Assembly (NCBI GenBank): GCA_009844425.1
Contig: VYBN01000033.1
Location: 1-64,000, forward strand
Direction: 5' to 3'
Origin: Gammaproteobacteria bacterium
GTDB lineage: Bacteria > Pseudomonadota > Gammaproteobacteria > Steroidobacterales > Foliamicaceae
Length of the DNA stretch: 64,000 nt
Positions 53,395 to 62,982 of this stretch are shown here, piece by piece. How positions within the stretch are numbered: position 1 is the stretch's first letter; each line of letters opens with the position of its first letter. Below the pieces are notes generated by a model. That model was not told where the DNA came from, searched no databases, and worked only from the letters and a program-made list of their open reading frames with translations. The translations under genes and the position numbers were made by a program.

Positions 53395-54308
53395 GCGCCG
53401 CTACCGCCCGTTCTCAAAGCCCGGACTTTCAAGCCCTGCGTGGGCGCCTGTCTCATGACGAACCCATGGCCAGGCACACCCACTGGCGGGTGGGCGGTCC
53501 CGCCCGGCTGTTTTTCGTGCCCGCGGACCGGTCCGACCTGGCGGAATTCCTGCGCGCCCTGGATCCGGCGCTGCCGGTCCATTTTGTCGGCATGGGCAGC
53601 AATCTCCTGGTTCGCGATGACGGAATCCAGGGGGCCGTAGTGTCCCTGGGGCGGGCATTTCGGGAACTGAAACGATCGGAATCGAGCGTCGGGGCGGGCG
53701 CGGGGCTGCCGTGCACGGCGCTGGCGAAGGCGTGTTCGTCATGGGGCCTGGGGCCGGCCGATTTCTTTGCCGGAATACCGGGCACGGTGGGCGGCGCCCT
53801 GGCGATGAATGCCGGCGCCTTCGGCGGAGAAACCTGGGACAGCGTGCGGTCGGTGGAAACGCTGGATCGCGGCGGCAATGAACACAGCCGTCCGCGCGGC
53901 CAGTACCGTCCCGGATACCGGCAGCTTGACGGTCCGGCCGGCGAGTGTTTCCTGATGGCGCGCTTCGAGTTCGAGGCCGCCCCGCAGACGGGCAGGATTC
54001 GTTCCTTGATGGCCGAGCGCCGCCGGCGTCAGCCGCTTAACCTGCCCAGTTGCGGCTCGGTCTTCCGCAATCCTCCCGGCGGTTTTGCCGGCGAGCTGAT
54101 CGAACGGGCCGGATTGAAGGGAATGCGCCAGGGCGCGGCCGAAGTCTCGACCAAGCACGCCAATTTCATCGTCAATCATGGCGGCGCCACAGCCGCCGAC
54201 ATTGAGCGCCTGATTCTCAGGATTCAGGCCACTGTCCGGGAATCCTCGGGAGTCGCGCTGGAACCGGAGGTCCGGATACTGGGCGCCGGACCGGAGGCCG
54301 CGGCATGA
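53391..54308 (+). CDS. murB: UDP-N-acetylenolpyruvoylglucosamine reductase
   Basis: A 305-residue FAD enzyme. NTHWRVGG-like MARHTHWRVGGPA, FVGMGSNLLVRD and GIPGTVGGALAMNAGAFGGE form the FAD domain. The catalytic Ser lies in SCGSVFRNPPGG and Glu in ALEPEVRILG; this is the type I form lacking a tyrosine loop at usual size. ATGA overlaps on both sides. Confidence 0.95.
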   Translation: MSAATARSQSPDFQALRGRLSHDEPMARHTHWRVGGPARLFFVPADRSDLAEFLRALDPALPVHFVGMGSNLLVRDDGIQGAVVSLGRAFRELKRSESSVGAGAGLPCTALAKACSSWGLGPADFFAGIPGTVGGALAMNAGAFGGETWDSVRSVETLDRGGNEHSRPRGQYRPGYRQLDGPAGECFLMARFEFEAAPQTGRIRSLMAERRRRQPLNLPSCGSVFRNPPGGFAGELIERAGLKGMRQGAAEVSTKHANFIVNHGGATAADIERLILRIQATVRESSGVALEPEVRILGAGPEAAA

Positions 54309-55276
54309 GCGGGCCGCTGCGCCATGAAATAGCCGGCGCGGCCGAATTCGGCCGGGTCGCCTTGCTGTTGGGCGGCGATTCCGCCGAACGCGAGATTTCG
54401 ATCCTCACCGGAGAGGCGGTGCTCGGAGCGCTGCGCGCCCGCGGAGTGGATGCCGAACCGGTGGACGCTTCCGGCGCCGCGCTGGTGGCGGCGCTGCAGG
54501 GCGGCGGCTACGACCGCGTGTTCAACGCCCTGCATGGACCCGGAGGCGAAGACGGCGTGGTGGCCGGACTGCTCGAACTGCTCGGATTGCCCTACACCGG
54601 CAGCGGCCAATCGGCGCTTGCGGTCTCCATGGACAAGCACGTGAGCAAACGGGTGTTCGCCCACGCCGGACTGCCCACGCCCGAATGGCGCATGGTCCGC
54701 GACCTGCCCGATGCCGAAAGGTCGGCGAACGAGCTGGGCTATCCGGTCGGCTTCAAGCCGAACAATCAGGGATCCAGCTTTGGTATTTCCCGGGTGGACG
54801 AGGCCTCGGGAGTGGCCGCCGCGTTTGCCTTCGCGGCCCGTTACGGCGAGGACGTGATGGTCGAAGCCTGGATCGAAGGCGCCGAGTACACGGCCAGCAT
54901 GCTGCAGGGGGAGATGCTGCCGGTGATCCGCATCGTCCCGCCCGACACGAAGTTCTACGACTTCTACACCAAGTACGAGAGCGAGGAAACGCGCTACGTT
55001 TGCCCCAGCGGACTGGATCGGAAACAGGAAGCGGAGGTCAACCGAATGGCTGAACGGGCCATCCGGGAATTGAACGTCAGCGGATGGGCCCGCGTGGACC
55101 TGATGCGCGGCCGCAGCCAGGCCTTCTCGGTGCTGGAAGTGAACGCCGTTCCGGGCATGACTACGCATAGCCTGGTGCCGATGGCCGCGGCGCAGGCGGA
55201 CATTTCCTTCGACGAGTTGTGCTGGCGGATTCTCGAGACCAGCTTCGACCGGGGCGGCGCCGGCGTTGGGAACTGA
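54305..55276 (+). CDS. ddl: D-alanine:D-alanine ligase
   Basis: A 323-residue ATP-grasp ligase. LLLGGDSAEREISILTG is the N terminus, NALHGPGGEDGVVAGLLELLGLPYTGSG follows, and VLEVNAVPGMTTHSLVP holds the Mg-binding Glu/Asn. It overlaps murB as ATGA, and ftsQ starts just after its stop. Confidence 0.95.
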   Translation: MSGPLRHEIAGAAEFGRVALLLGGDSAEREISILTGEAVLGALRARGVDAEPVDASGAALVAALQGGGYDRVFNALHGPGGEDGVVAGLLELLGLPYTGSGQSALAVSMDKHVSKRVFAHAGLPTPEWRMVRDLPDAERSANELGYPVGFKPNNQGSSFGISRVDEASGVAAAFAFAARYGEDVMVEAWIEGAEYTASMLQGEMLPVIRIVPPDTKFYDFYTKYESEETRYVCPSGLDRKQEAEVNRMAERAIRELNVSGWARVDLMRGRSQAFSVLEVNAVPGMTTHSLVPMAAAQADISFDELCWRILETSFDRGGAGVGN

Positions 55277-55277
55277 A

Positions 55278-56015
55278 ATGAGAAGGACCCGAAAGCGCCG
55301 CAGGAGGATCGCATCCCCGATCCTGGCCGGGCTGGCTCTCTGCGCGGTGGCCGCCTTCAGCCTGCCCGGACTGAACCGGGTGCCGATACACACGGTGCAG
55401 ATTCACGGCGAACTCCATCGGGTGACCCGAGAGGAACTGCAGACGCTGATCGTGCCTTTCACGTCCTGGGGATGGCTGCGTTTGCCGGTGGAACGGCTGG
55501 GCCGGCGGCTGGAGGAGCTAACCTGGGTCGCTTCTGCGCGGGTGCGCCGTGAATGGCCGCTGGCAGTGAGCATCGCGATTACCGAGCGCCGGCCCGTCGC
55601 CCGCTGGGGGCGGGACGCGCTGCTCGACGAGTCCGGCGAAGCCTTCGATCCAGGAGGTCCGGTCAACCGGACCCTGCCGCTGCTGCATGGTCCCGAAGGG
55701 ACCGAAAAGGAAGTGCTGGACCGCTACCGGGCATTCTCCGCGCGGCTCGGCGCCCGCTCGCTGGCGGTGGACGAACTGCGCCTGGATCCGCGTGGCGCCT
55801 GGCGCCTTGAATTGCGGGACGGACCGCAACTCCGGCTCGGCGCCGATTCCGTCGATCTCAGGCTTGAGCGGGCTCTCGTGGGCCTGGACGAACTGGCCGG
55901 GAAACGGGGAGCGGAGATCGCCTATCTGGACTTGCGCTACCCGAACGGATTCGCCGTGGCCTGGCGCAACCCCCGCGCCGCCGCCGTGCGTAAACAGGCA
56001 GGAAGATCGCCATGA
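55278..56015 (+). CDS. ftsQ: Cell division protein FtsQ
   Basis: A 245-residue bitopic division protein. A basic N terminus (RRTRKRRRR) precedes one helix (about 13-33), then a POTRA domain (VHTVQIHGELHRVTREELQ) and the FtsQ beta domain ending DLRYPNGFAVAW. The ATG at 55278 follows the ddl stop by one base; an upstream TTG is less likely. Confidence 0.92.
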   Translation: MRRTRKRRRRIASPILAGLALCAVAAFSLPGLNRVPIHTVQIHGELHRVTREELQTLIVPFTSWGWLRLPVERLGRRLEELTWVASARVRREWPLAVSIAITERRPVARWGRDALLDESGEAFDPGGPVNRTLPLLHGPEGTEKEVLDRYRAFSARLGARSLAVDELRLDPRGAWRLELRDGPQLRLGADSVDLRLERALVGLDELAGKRGAEIAYLDLRYPNGFAVAWRNPRAAAVRKQAGRSP

Positions 56016-57244
56016 CACGAAGACGCGACCAGGAAATCGTGACCGCGCTCGATATCGGCACCTCCAAGGTGGCCGCCATCGTGGCAGCGGTCGATGAGGA
56101 GTCCAGGGAACTGGAGATTCTGGGTTTCGGCTCAAGCCCGTCGCAGGGCATGAAGCGCGGCTCGGTCGTGAACATCGAGGCAACGGTGCGCTCGATTGAC
56201 CAGGCCATCGGCGAAGCGGAGCTGATGTCCGGTGTGCAGATCGGCGAGGTGATCGTGGGCATTTCCGGGGACCACGTTCAAAGCCTTACGTCCCACGGAA
56301 TTGTCGCGGTGCGCGGCGACGAAGTCTCGGAATCGGACGTCGCGCGCGTGATCGAGGCGGCCCGCGCGGTGGTCGTGCCCTCGGACAAACGCGTGCTTCA
56401 CGTGCTGCCCAGGGATTACGTCGTGGACGATCAGGACGGGATTCTTGATCCCACCGCCATGTCGGGCGTGCGCCTGGAGGCGCATGTCCACATCATCACC
56501 GTGGGGGAGAGCGCCGCGCAGAACATCGAGAAATGCGTTCGCCGCTGCGATCTGCGCTCCCGGCGCATTGTGCTCGAGCATCTCGCCTCGGGCACCGCCA
56601 TTCTTACCGAAGACGAGATGCAGCTCGGCTGCTGCGTGCTCGACATCGGCGCCGGCACGACCGACATCGCCGTGTTCGAAGGCGGCTCGATCCGCTTCAC
56701 CCACGTCATTCCGATCGCCGGCGACCAGGTGACCTACGACATCGCTCAATCCCTCAGAACGCCGACCCCGGCAGCGGAGCAGCTGAAGATCCGCTATGCC
56801 TGCGCACTGGCCCAGATGGTGGAGGAAGACGAGGAAATCGAGGTGGTCAGCGTCGGTGACCGGCCGCCCCGCAAGCTGTCCCGGCAGGCCCTGGCGCGGG
56901 TCGTGGAACCCCGCTACGAGGAGCTCTTCCAGTTGGTGCACAACGTGCTGCATCGCGGCGGCTATCTCGAAAGCGCGGCGGCCGGCGTGGTGCTCACGGG
57001 GGGCACATCGGCCATGCCGGGCGCCGTGGAACTGGCTGAGGAAGTTTTGAACGTGCCGGTCCGCCTGGGTTACGCGCAGCGGGCCGGGGGGATGAAGGAA
57101 GTCGTAAGCAATCCGGCCCACGCCACCGGCGTCGGCCTGTTGCTGTACACGCTCGAGTCGCGCGACGAAGGCGCGGCCGCGGGGGGCAGGTCTCGAAAGG
57201 GCGGCCTGCGCTCGGCGTTCAAGTGGATCAAGGGTCAATTCTGA
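56012..57244 (+). CDS. ftsA: Cell division protein FtsA
   Basis: A 410-residue actin-like protein that tethers FtsZ to the membrane. TALDIGTSKVAAIVA is the phosphate-1 loop, VLDIGAGTTDIAVFEGG phosphate-2, and VLTGGTSAMPGAVELAEEVL the adenosine motif. The C-terminal amphipathic tail is GLRSAFKWIKGQF. ATGA overlap with ftsQ. Confidence 0.95.
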   Translation: MTRRRDQEIVTALDIGTSKVAAIVAAVDEESRELEILGFGSSPSQGMKRGSVVNIEATVRSIDQAIGEAELMSGVQIGEVIVGISGDHVQSLTSHGIVAVRGDEVSESDVARVIEAARAVVVPSDKRVLHVLPRDYVVDDQDGILDPTAMSGVRLEAHVHIITVGESAAQNIEKCVRRCDLRSRRIVLEHLASGTAILTEDEMQLGCCVLDIGAGTTDIAVFEGGSIRFTHVIPIAGDQVTYDIAQSLRTPTPAAEQLKIRYACALAQMVEEDEEIEVVSVGDRPPRKLSRQALARVVEPRYEELFQLVHNVLHRGGYLESAAAGVVLTGGTSAMPGAVELAEEVLNVPVRLGYAQRAGGMKEVVSNPAHATGVGLLLYTLESRDEGAAAGGRSRKGGLRSAFKWIKGQF

Positions 57245-57282
57245 CCATCTGTCATCGCTAGAAGATGCGAAGGAGCAACGTA

Positions 57283-58530
57283 ATGGAGGCAAAAGACATG
57301 AATATCAGGCTGGTGAGGTCCGAACCGGGAGCGACGCCGCGGCTGAAGGTCGTGGGCGTGGGCGGGGCCGGCGGCAATGCGGTCAATGAGATGGTCAAGT
57401 CCCATGTCCGCAACGTGCAGTTTGTCGCGATCAATACCGACGAACAGGCCATGTCCAACTCGGGGGCCGACATCAGGCTCACGATAGGGCGCGCCGTGAC
57501 CCAGGGGATGGGCGCGGGCTCCGATCCCGGCAAGGGCCGCGAGGCCGCCCTGGAGGACGAAGACCGGCTGAAGGCGGTCATGGATGGCGCCGACATGATT
57601 TTCGTGGCCGCGGGAATGGGCGGCGGGACCGGGACCGGCGCCGCCCCGGAGGTCGCGCGCGTAGGCCGGGAGTGCAATCTGCTGGTCGTCGGGGTGGTGA
57701 CGACGCCGTTCGATTTCGAGGGGCCCGCCAGGGCGCAGATTGCCGGCGAAGGGATCGGCGCGCTGCAGGAGCACGCCCATTCCCTGATCACCGTCCCGAA
57801 CGAAAAGCTGTTCGAATATTTCTGCGATCAGGGCGAAGGCGACGTGACCATGGAAGAGGCCTTCAGCGAGTCCAACAAGGTATTGCGCAACGCTGTGCGC
57901 GGCATCGCCGAGTTACTGACCTGCCCGGGCCGGATCAACGTGGATCTCGCCGACGTTCGCAAAGTGATGCGGGAGCCGGGCCGGGTAGTGATCGGAGCCG
58001 GCGAGGCGACCGGGCAGGACCGGGCGCGCGAGGCGCTCGAACACGCGATGCAGAGCCCATTGCTTCAGGGCGTGGATGTGCGTGACGCGCGCGGGCTGCT
58101 GGTCAACATCACCCACGGCAACGACCTGGGCATGCGCGAGTTCAAGTCCCTGGGCGACTCGCTGCAGAACATGCTGGCCCGCGAGGGCATGGTCAAGTTC
58201 GGCGAGGTGGTCAACGAGTCGATGAAGGGCGCCGTTCGGATCACTCTGGTCGCCACCGGCCTGAGCATTCCCGGACAGGAAGGAGAGGCGCCCGCAAGGC
58301 CCGCGCGCAGCAGCGTCAGGGCGGAGCCGCGCGCGACCGGCACTTACGGGGCCCAGCCGGAAAATTTGCGTTCCGGCGAGCCGCGCCGCAGCATACTCGG
58401 ACTGTCGCAGCAGCCCAGTTACGAGGGCCTGGAGCGTCCGGCTGTAATGCGCGCGGCGTCCGGCGGCGGATCGCGCCGCAACGACCTCTTCAATCCGGTG
58501 CCCACCCATCTGCGCAAGCAAGTGGACTGA
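57283..58530 (+). CDS. ftsZ: Cell division GTPase FtsZ
   Basis: A 415-residue tubulin-like GTPase forming the Z ring. The GTP-binding signature is GMGGGTGTGAAP, with GVGGAGGNAVNEM at the N terminus. A variable linker rich in Arg and Ser ends in the conserved C-terminal peptide form NPVPTHLRKQVD, which binds FtsA and ZipA. ATG 57283 has an AAGGAG site 8 nt upstream and is preferred over ATG 57265. Confidence 0.96.
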   Translation: MEAKDMNIRLVRSEPGATPRLKVVGVGGAGGNAVNEMVKSHVRNVQFVAINTDEQAMSNSGADIRLTIGRAVTQGMGAGSDPGKGREAALEDEDRLKAVMDGADMIFVAAGMGGGTGTGAAPEVARVGRECNLLVVGVVTTPFDFEGPARAQIAGEGIGALQEHAHSLITVPNEKLFEYFCDQGEGDVTMEEAFSESNKVLRNAVRGIAELLTCPGRINVDLADVRKVMREPGRVVIGAGEATGQDRAREALEHAMQSPLLQGVDVRDARGLLVNITHGNDLGMREFKSLGDSLQNMLAREGMVKFGEVVNESMKGAVRITLVATGLSIPGQEGEAPARPARSSVRAEPRATGTYGAQPENLRSGEPRRSILGLSQQPSYEGLERPAVMRAASGGGSRRNDLFNPVPTHLRKQVD

Positions 58531-58699
58531 GCGAACTGTTGGGTGTCCCGGCGCTGCGCGCTGAAACGGGCTGCGCCTGTCGAATGGATTGCTCCTTTTG
58601 TGCAGCCGGACTGATCCGTCGCCTGCGTCCAGCCGGTGTAAGATAGCCTGAAAGCACCGATTCGCATTTCGCCATGCAAATGGCCGAAAAGGGGGGATT

Positions 58700-61531
58700 A
58701 TGCGCGCCTATTGCTTACTCTTTTCTCTGTTGATTTCGGCCCCTGCCGCGGCGCAGCAGCAAGAAGTTCAAACGGAGGGCGCCTACGGGCCGGTTCTTGA
58801 GGAGATCATCGTGACGGCCACGCGCCGGGAACGCTCCGTCATGGAGGTCCCGCTGGCTGTTTCCGCCTACGGCGCCGAGCAACTCGAGTTGAGCGGGGTG
58901 ACGGACATCGGGCATCTGATGCGCATCGCGCCGAGCCTGCATCTGGGCACAGGGCAGGCGGAAACGGTCGGCGCCACCGCGCGAATCCGCGGCATCGGCA
59001 CCAACAGCGACAACCCTGGTTTCGAGCCGGCGGTAGGCCTCTACGTGGACGGCGTCTACCGCAACCGGGCCGGCGTTGGATATAACGAGCTGGGCGCCAT
59101 AGAACGGGTCGAGATCCTGCGCGGACCGCAGGGCACGCTGTTCGGACGAAACGCATCGGCCGGCGTGGTGAGCATCATCACGGCCGGCCCCGATCCCGAA
59201 GGTTCGGGATACGGCGACATCAGCTTCGGATCCTATGACTCGACCCGGATCGAAGCCGGCGCCAGCGGGAGCGATTCCGCCAGCGGTATTTCGGCGCGGC
59301 TTGACACCGTGTGGCACAAGCGCGACGGATTCCTGGAAGACCCCAATTACGACCGGAGCTACAACGATCGCGACCGCCTGTTCGTGCGCGGGCAGTTGAT
59401 CTACGAGCCCAACGCGGGCACGTCCATAAGGCTGATTGCGGATCACACTACCCGCGACGAGCAGTGCTGCGCCGCGGTAGGCCTGGTTCGGGGCCCCACT
59501 GCGGCCATTATTCAGGGCATCTCGGCGGCGCAGACCCGCAATCCCGCTATCGTCGGCATCGCATTCGATCCGTATGAGCGGAAGGCCACGGTCAGCGCGG
59601 GTTCCGGCTATCACCAGGGCATGGATGAAACCGGAGTTTCGGTGGAGATCAACGCCAGCACCGGCCTGGGCCGCGTGACGAGCATCACGGCGATCCGGGA
59701 CTGGCGGACGGAGCGCGGCATGGACATCGATTTCTCCGTCGTCGATGTGGGCGAGCGTCCCCAGGGTGAATCCACCACGGGTTTCGAGACCTTCACGCAG
59801 GAGATTCGCATCAACGGCGAAGCCGGCCCGGTGGACTGGCTGGTGGGCGCCTTCTATGCCGACGAGAAGCTGGACTATACCGATGTGCTGGAGTTCGGCG
59901 CCGGCTATTCGCCCTACGCCAATGCGATCGGGGGCGCGACGGCGGCCGCAGTGGGCGCGGGCTTCGCGCAGCTGGGCGCAGCGGCGCCGGCGCTGGAAGC
60001 CGGCGCCGCCCAGGCCGCAGCGGGCGCGGCGGGCTTCGCCGCTGGCCTTGCGCCCTTCCTTCCGCCGGGTTTTGCGGTTCCGCAGTTGACCGCCAACCTG
60101 CCGCCGTTCCCGGCCTTTCCGTTTCATCCCTGGGCCAGCTACGAGGAATACTCCGGGCGCGCTTTTTTCGGCAACGGCTCGCGCGACAATTTCGAGCAGA
60201 ACTCCGAAAGCTGGGCGCTGTTTACGCACAACAGCGTTGCCCTGGCCAACGACTTTGAACTGACCGTGGGCCTGCGCTACACCTCGGAGAGCAAGTCGAT
60301 CGACGCCGGCCTGAAATCGAGCGACCAGGTTTGCCAGCCCTTCTCCGGGCGCGTGCTCGGATATCTTCAGTCCATGCAGGCTTATCTGGGCGGCGTGCAG
60401 GCCTACGCCGGCGGCGTAAACCAGTATCTGCAGGAGCTCGACGGCTTTGTTCAGCAGGCAACGCAGGCGATTACGAACCCGGCGCTGCAGGCGCAGATCA
60501 CCCAGGGGGCGGAACAGGTGAAGGCCGGCGCCCAGCAGCTTTTGCCGGGCGCCGCGCAGCTGGCGCAGGGTGGCCAGGCGCTGCTGACCAACCCGGATGT
60601 GGCCGCGGGCATCGGAACGATGACGGCTTTCGCCTGTCTCCCGTTCGTGGATCCCACCCTTGACGGCATCTATTCCGGTTCCCGGGACGAGAGCGAAATC
60701 TCGGGCACGGTGCGGCTGTCCCGCCAGGTGGGCGACTACCTGATATACGGCGGCTACGCCCGCGGCTACAAGGCCGGCGGCTTCAATATGGACCGCACCG
60801 GCCTGATCAGTCCGATTCTCACTTTGCTGGCCACCGGAACCGCCAATGTGCCGGGGGTGCACGAATGGGCTTTCGATCCCGAAACCGTCGACGCCTTCGA
60901 CCTGGGCGCCAGGTTCGAGCTGGAGAACCGGCGCGCCATGATGGATATCAACCTCTTCTATGAGAAATTCGACGATTTCCAGTTGACGGCTTTTACCGGT
61001 CTGGCCTTCGAGGCGCTGAACATTCCGGAAGTGATCAGCCAGGGTATCGAGATCGAGGCGCGCGGCGCCGTGTTTGAAGGAGTTGAAGTGTTCGGCGGCG
61101 TTACCTACGCCGACGTCAAGTATGGCGAGGGGCTCGAATACGGGGTGCGTTCCGGACAGCAGATGACGCATGCGCCCGAGTGGACCGGCGTGGCCGGCGC
61201 CACCTTGCGCTTCCCCATCGGCGCGCTGGAGGGCGCCTTTCACGTGGATGCGCGCTATACCAGTGAACACAACACGGGCTCCGATCTGGACATCGAAAAG
61301 CAGCAGGATGCGTTCACGGTGGTCAACGCCAGATTGATGCTGAGCCGCCCGGGTTCGCCGCGCTGGACCGTCGATCTGTGGGCGCGGAATCTTCTGGACG
61401 AGGAGTATTTCGTTACCGCCTTCGACGCTCCGCTGCAGGGCAGCGGCACCGGTCCGGGATCGACCCAGACGTTCAACGCGTTTCTCGGCAATCCGCGCGA
61501 ATACGGAGTAAGCGTCCGCTACGAGTTCTGA
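58700..61531 (+). CDS. TonB-dependent receptor with low-complexity extracellular insertions
   Basis: A 943-residue outer-membrane receptor. Signal peptide 1-18, a TonB-box-like segment EEIIVTATRRE (34-44), plug 45-165 (VEILRGPQGTLFGRNASAG), and a barrel ending in SVRYEF. Two atypical insertions: an Ala/Gly/Pro-rich stretch at about 408-478, and a Gln/Ala/Gly-rich helical stretch at about 551-640 flanked by Cys545 and Cys646, which could form a disulfide. A strong AGGGGGGA site precedes the ATG. It interrupts the usual ftsZ-lpxC adjacency. The substrate is unknown; the 169 bp before it holds no other gene. Confidence 0.88.
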   Translation: MRAYCLLFSLLISAPAAAQQQEVQTEGAYGPVLEEIIVTATRRERSVMEVPLAVSAYGAEQLELSGVTDIGHLMRIAPSLHLGTGQAETVGATARIRGIGTNSDNPGFEPAVGLYVDGVYRNRAGVGYNELGAIERVEILRGPQGTLFGRNASAGVVSIITAGPDPEGSGYGDISFGSYDSTRIEAGASGSDSASGISARLDTVWHKRDGFLEDPNYDRSYNDRDRLFVRGQLIYEPNAGTSIRLIADHTTRDEQCCAAVGLVRGPTAAIIQGISAAQTRNPAIVGIAFDPYERKATVSAGSGYHQGMDETGVSVEINASTGLGRVTSITAIRDWRTERGMDIDFSVVDVGERPQGESTTGFETFTQEIRINGEAGPVDWLVGAFYADEKLDYTDVLEFGAGYSPYANAIGGATAAAVGAGFAQLGAAAPALEAGAAQAAAGAAGFAAGLAPFLPPGFAVPQLTANLPPFPAFPFHPWASYEEYSGRAFFGNGSRDNFEQNSESWALFTHNSVALANDFELTVGLRYTSESKSIDAGLKSSDQVCQPFSGRVLGYLQSMQAYLGGVQAYAGGVNQYLQELDGFVQQATQAITNPALQAQITQGAEQVKAGAQQLLPGAAQLAQGGQALLTNPDVAAGIGTMTAFACLPFVDPTLDGIYSGSRDESEISGTVRLSRQVGDYLIYGGYARGYKAGGFNMDRTGLISPILTLLATGTANVPGVHEWAFDPETVDAFDLGARFELENRRAMMDINLFYEKFDDFQLTAFTGLAFEALNIPEVISQGIEIEARGAVFEGVEVFGGVTYADVKYGEGLEYGVRSGQQMTHAPEWTGVAGATLRFPIGALEGAFHVDARYTSEHNTGSDLDIEKQQDAFTVVNARLMLSRPGSPRWTVDLWARNLLDEEYFVTAFDAPLQGSGTGPGSTQTFNAFLGNPREYGVSVRYEF

Positions 61532-61547
61532 ATCAGCGCCTCCCGGA

Positions 61548-61655
61548 GCTTTCTCATCGCCTCCTTCTTCCGGGAGTTTGTGAGCCAGGGATGGCGGAAC
61601 AAAGCCCCATGGATGGGTTCATGCGTCTCCCGGAAGAAGGAGGCGATGAGAAAGC
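61548..61655 (-). repeat. Dispersed hairpin element D (reverse)
   Basis: Outer arms pair perfectly over 29 bp starting GCTTTCTCATCGCC. On the minus strand the core is ACGCATGAA, hairpin 1 CCCA-TCCA-TGGG, hairpin 2 GCCA-TCCC-TGGC. It lies between the TonB receptor gene and lpxC, antisense to both. Confidence 0.85.
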
Positions 61656-61709
61656 GGAATCGAAGCGCAGCTTGCTTTATTCCGAAAAATGCCGATAATT
61701 CGGCAGCTT

Positions 61710-62666
61710 ATGGGTGATTCCATCCGGCAAGAGTTTGTCCGGCAACGAACCCTGCGCGGCACTGTCACGGTTTGCGGCATAGGCCTGCACAGCGGTCGAA
61801 AGGCTCAAATGACACTACGTCCCGCCGCTCCCAACAATGGAGTGGTGTTCCGGCGCGCGGACCTTGCGGGCGCGCCGGACATTCCGGCGCGCCATGACTT
61901 CATCGTCGACACCCGGCTCGGCACGACGCTGGGGAGCGGCAATGCGCGGGTGGCCACAGTGGAGCACCTGCTGTCCGCCCTGGCCGGAACCGGCATCGAC
62001 AACGCCTGGATCGATCTGGATGGCCCGGAGGTGCCGGCGCTGGACGGCAGCGCTTCGGCTTTCGTCCTGCTCGTGGAAGAGGCGGGCGTGGAGCAGCAGG
62101 AGACGCCCCGGCGCTATATCCGGGTTCTTGAGGAGGTCCGGGCGGAACAGGGCCGGCATTGGGCGGCGCTTTCGCCAGGCGAGGGCTACACGCTTTCCTA
62201 CCGGGGCGATTTCGCCCATCCCGCTTTCGCTCGGGGCGGCCAGACTCACGATTTTGAGTTTTCGGCCGGCGGCTATATCGAACAGATAAGCCGCGCGCGC
62301 ACCTTCGGTTTCCTCCACGAAGTGTCGGCCATGCGCCGGCATGGCCTGGCGCTGGGCGGCGGTCTGCACAATGCCGTGGTGTTCGACGATTACCGGGTCA
62401 TGAACGAGGGTGGCCTGCGCTACGCCAACGAGCCGATACGGCACAAGCTGCTGGATGCGGTGGGCGATCTGTCGCTGCTCGGCCGGCCCCTGATCGGCCA
62501 GTACCGGTGCTTCGGGTCGGGACACACCCTCAACGCGCGCCTGATGACGGAACTGATGCAGCGTTCTTCCGCCTGGGAGGAGGTAAAGGGGGTCTCCCGC
62601 GCCGCGGACGGGTCGCGCAGTCCCGATGCCGCCGGCCGGTTCGACAGCCTTACAGGGCTAACCTGA
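61710..62666 (+). CDS. lpxC: UDP-3-O-acyl-N-acetylglucosamine deacetylase
   Basis: A 318-residue zinc deacetylase, the committed step of lipid A synthesis. RQRTLRGTVTVCGIGLHSGRKAQM starts the fold, with zinc-site and signature segments TVEHLLSALAG, ISRARTFGFLHE and HKLLDAVGDLSLLG, and the catalytic His in FGSGHTLNARL. The start at 61710 or 61689 is uncertain because no ribosome site is visible. Confidence 0.93.
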   Translation: MGDSIRQEFVRQRTLRGTVTVCGIGLHSGRKAQMTLRPAAPNNGVVFRRADLAGAPDIPARHDFIVDTRLGTTLGSGNARVATVEHLLSALAGTGIDNAWIDLDGPEVPALDGSASAFVLLVEEAGVEQQETPRRYIRVLEEVRAEQGRHWAALSPGEGYTLSYRGDFAHPAFARGGQTHDFEFSAGGYIEQISRARTFGFLHEVSAMRRHGLALGGGLHNAVVFDDYRVMNEGGLRYANEPIRHKLLDAVGDLSLLGRPLIGQYRCFGSGHTLNARLMTELMQRSSAWEEVKGVSRAADGSRSPDAAGRFDSLTGLT

Positions 62667-62952
62667 TGCGTACGCGTCTGACCGGCCAGCCGCCGTTGCC
62701 TGCGGCCCGTTCCATATTGCCGGCCTCGAATCTCAGGCGGGCGGCCCATTCTGGAGCGGCGGCGAATATCGTCAGCGTGCCGCCCGGATCGAGATCGCTG
62801 CCGGCAAAGCCTTCACGCAGGCCGGGTTGCAGCGATTCGCGCAGCAGGTCGGCCAGCGCCACCTGGGCGCGGGCCTGCTTCGCCAGATCGCCGAGCGCGG
62901 ACTCCGGATTTTCCGGCCGGCTCTTTCGCGGCGACTTTCGAATCGTGCGCAT
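62650..62952 (-). CDS. DciA-like (DUF721) protein
   Basis: A 100-residue basic protein. The stretch LADLLRESLQPGLREGFAGSDLDPGGTLTIFAAAPEWAARLRFEAGNM matches the DUF721/DciA pattern; DciA loads the replicative helicase DnaB in bacteria lacking DnaC. The location between lpxC and the M23 gene also fits. The stop overlaps the lpxC end by 17 bp on the opposite strand. A GGAAAGGA site precedes the ATG. Confidence 0.8.
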   Translation of the reverse strand: MRTIRKSPRKSRPENPESALGDLAKQARAQVALADLLRESLQPGLREGFAGSDLDPGGTLTIFAAAPEWAARLRFEAGNMERAAGNGGWPVRRVRIRLAL

Positions 62953-62982
62953 GTCGTAGAATCCTTTCCTTGCGATATTGCC

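Noticed and set aside
58715-61270. An 851-codon minus-strand open frame
   Set aside because: Exactly opposite the TonB receptor gene, with no domain signature; a codon-bias artefact.
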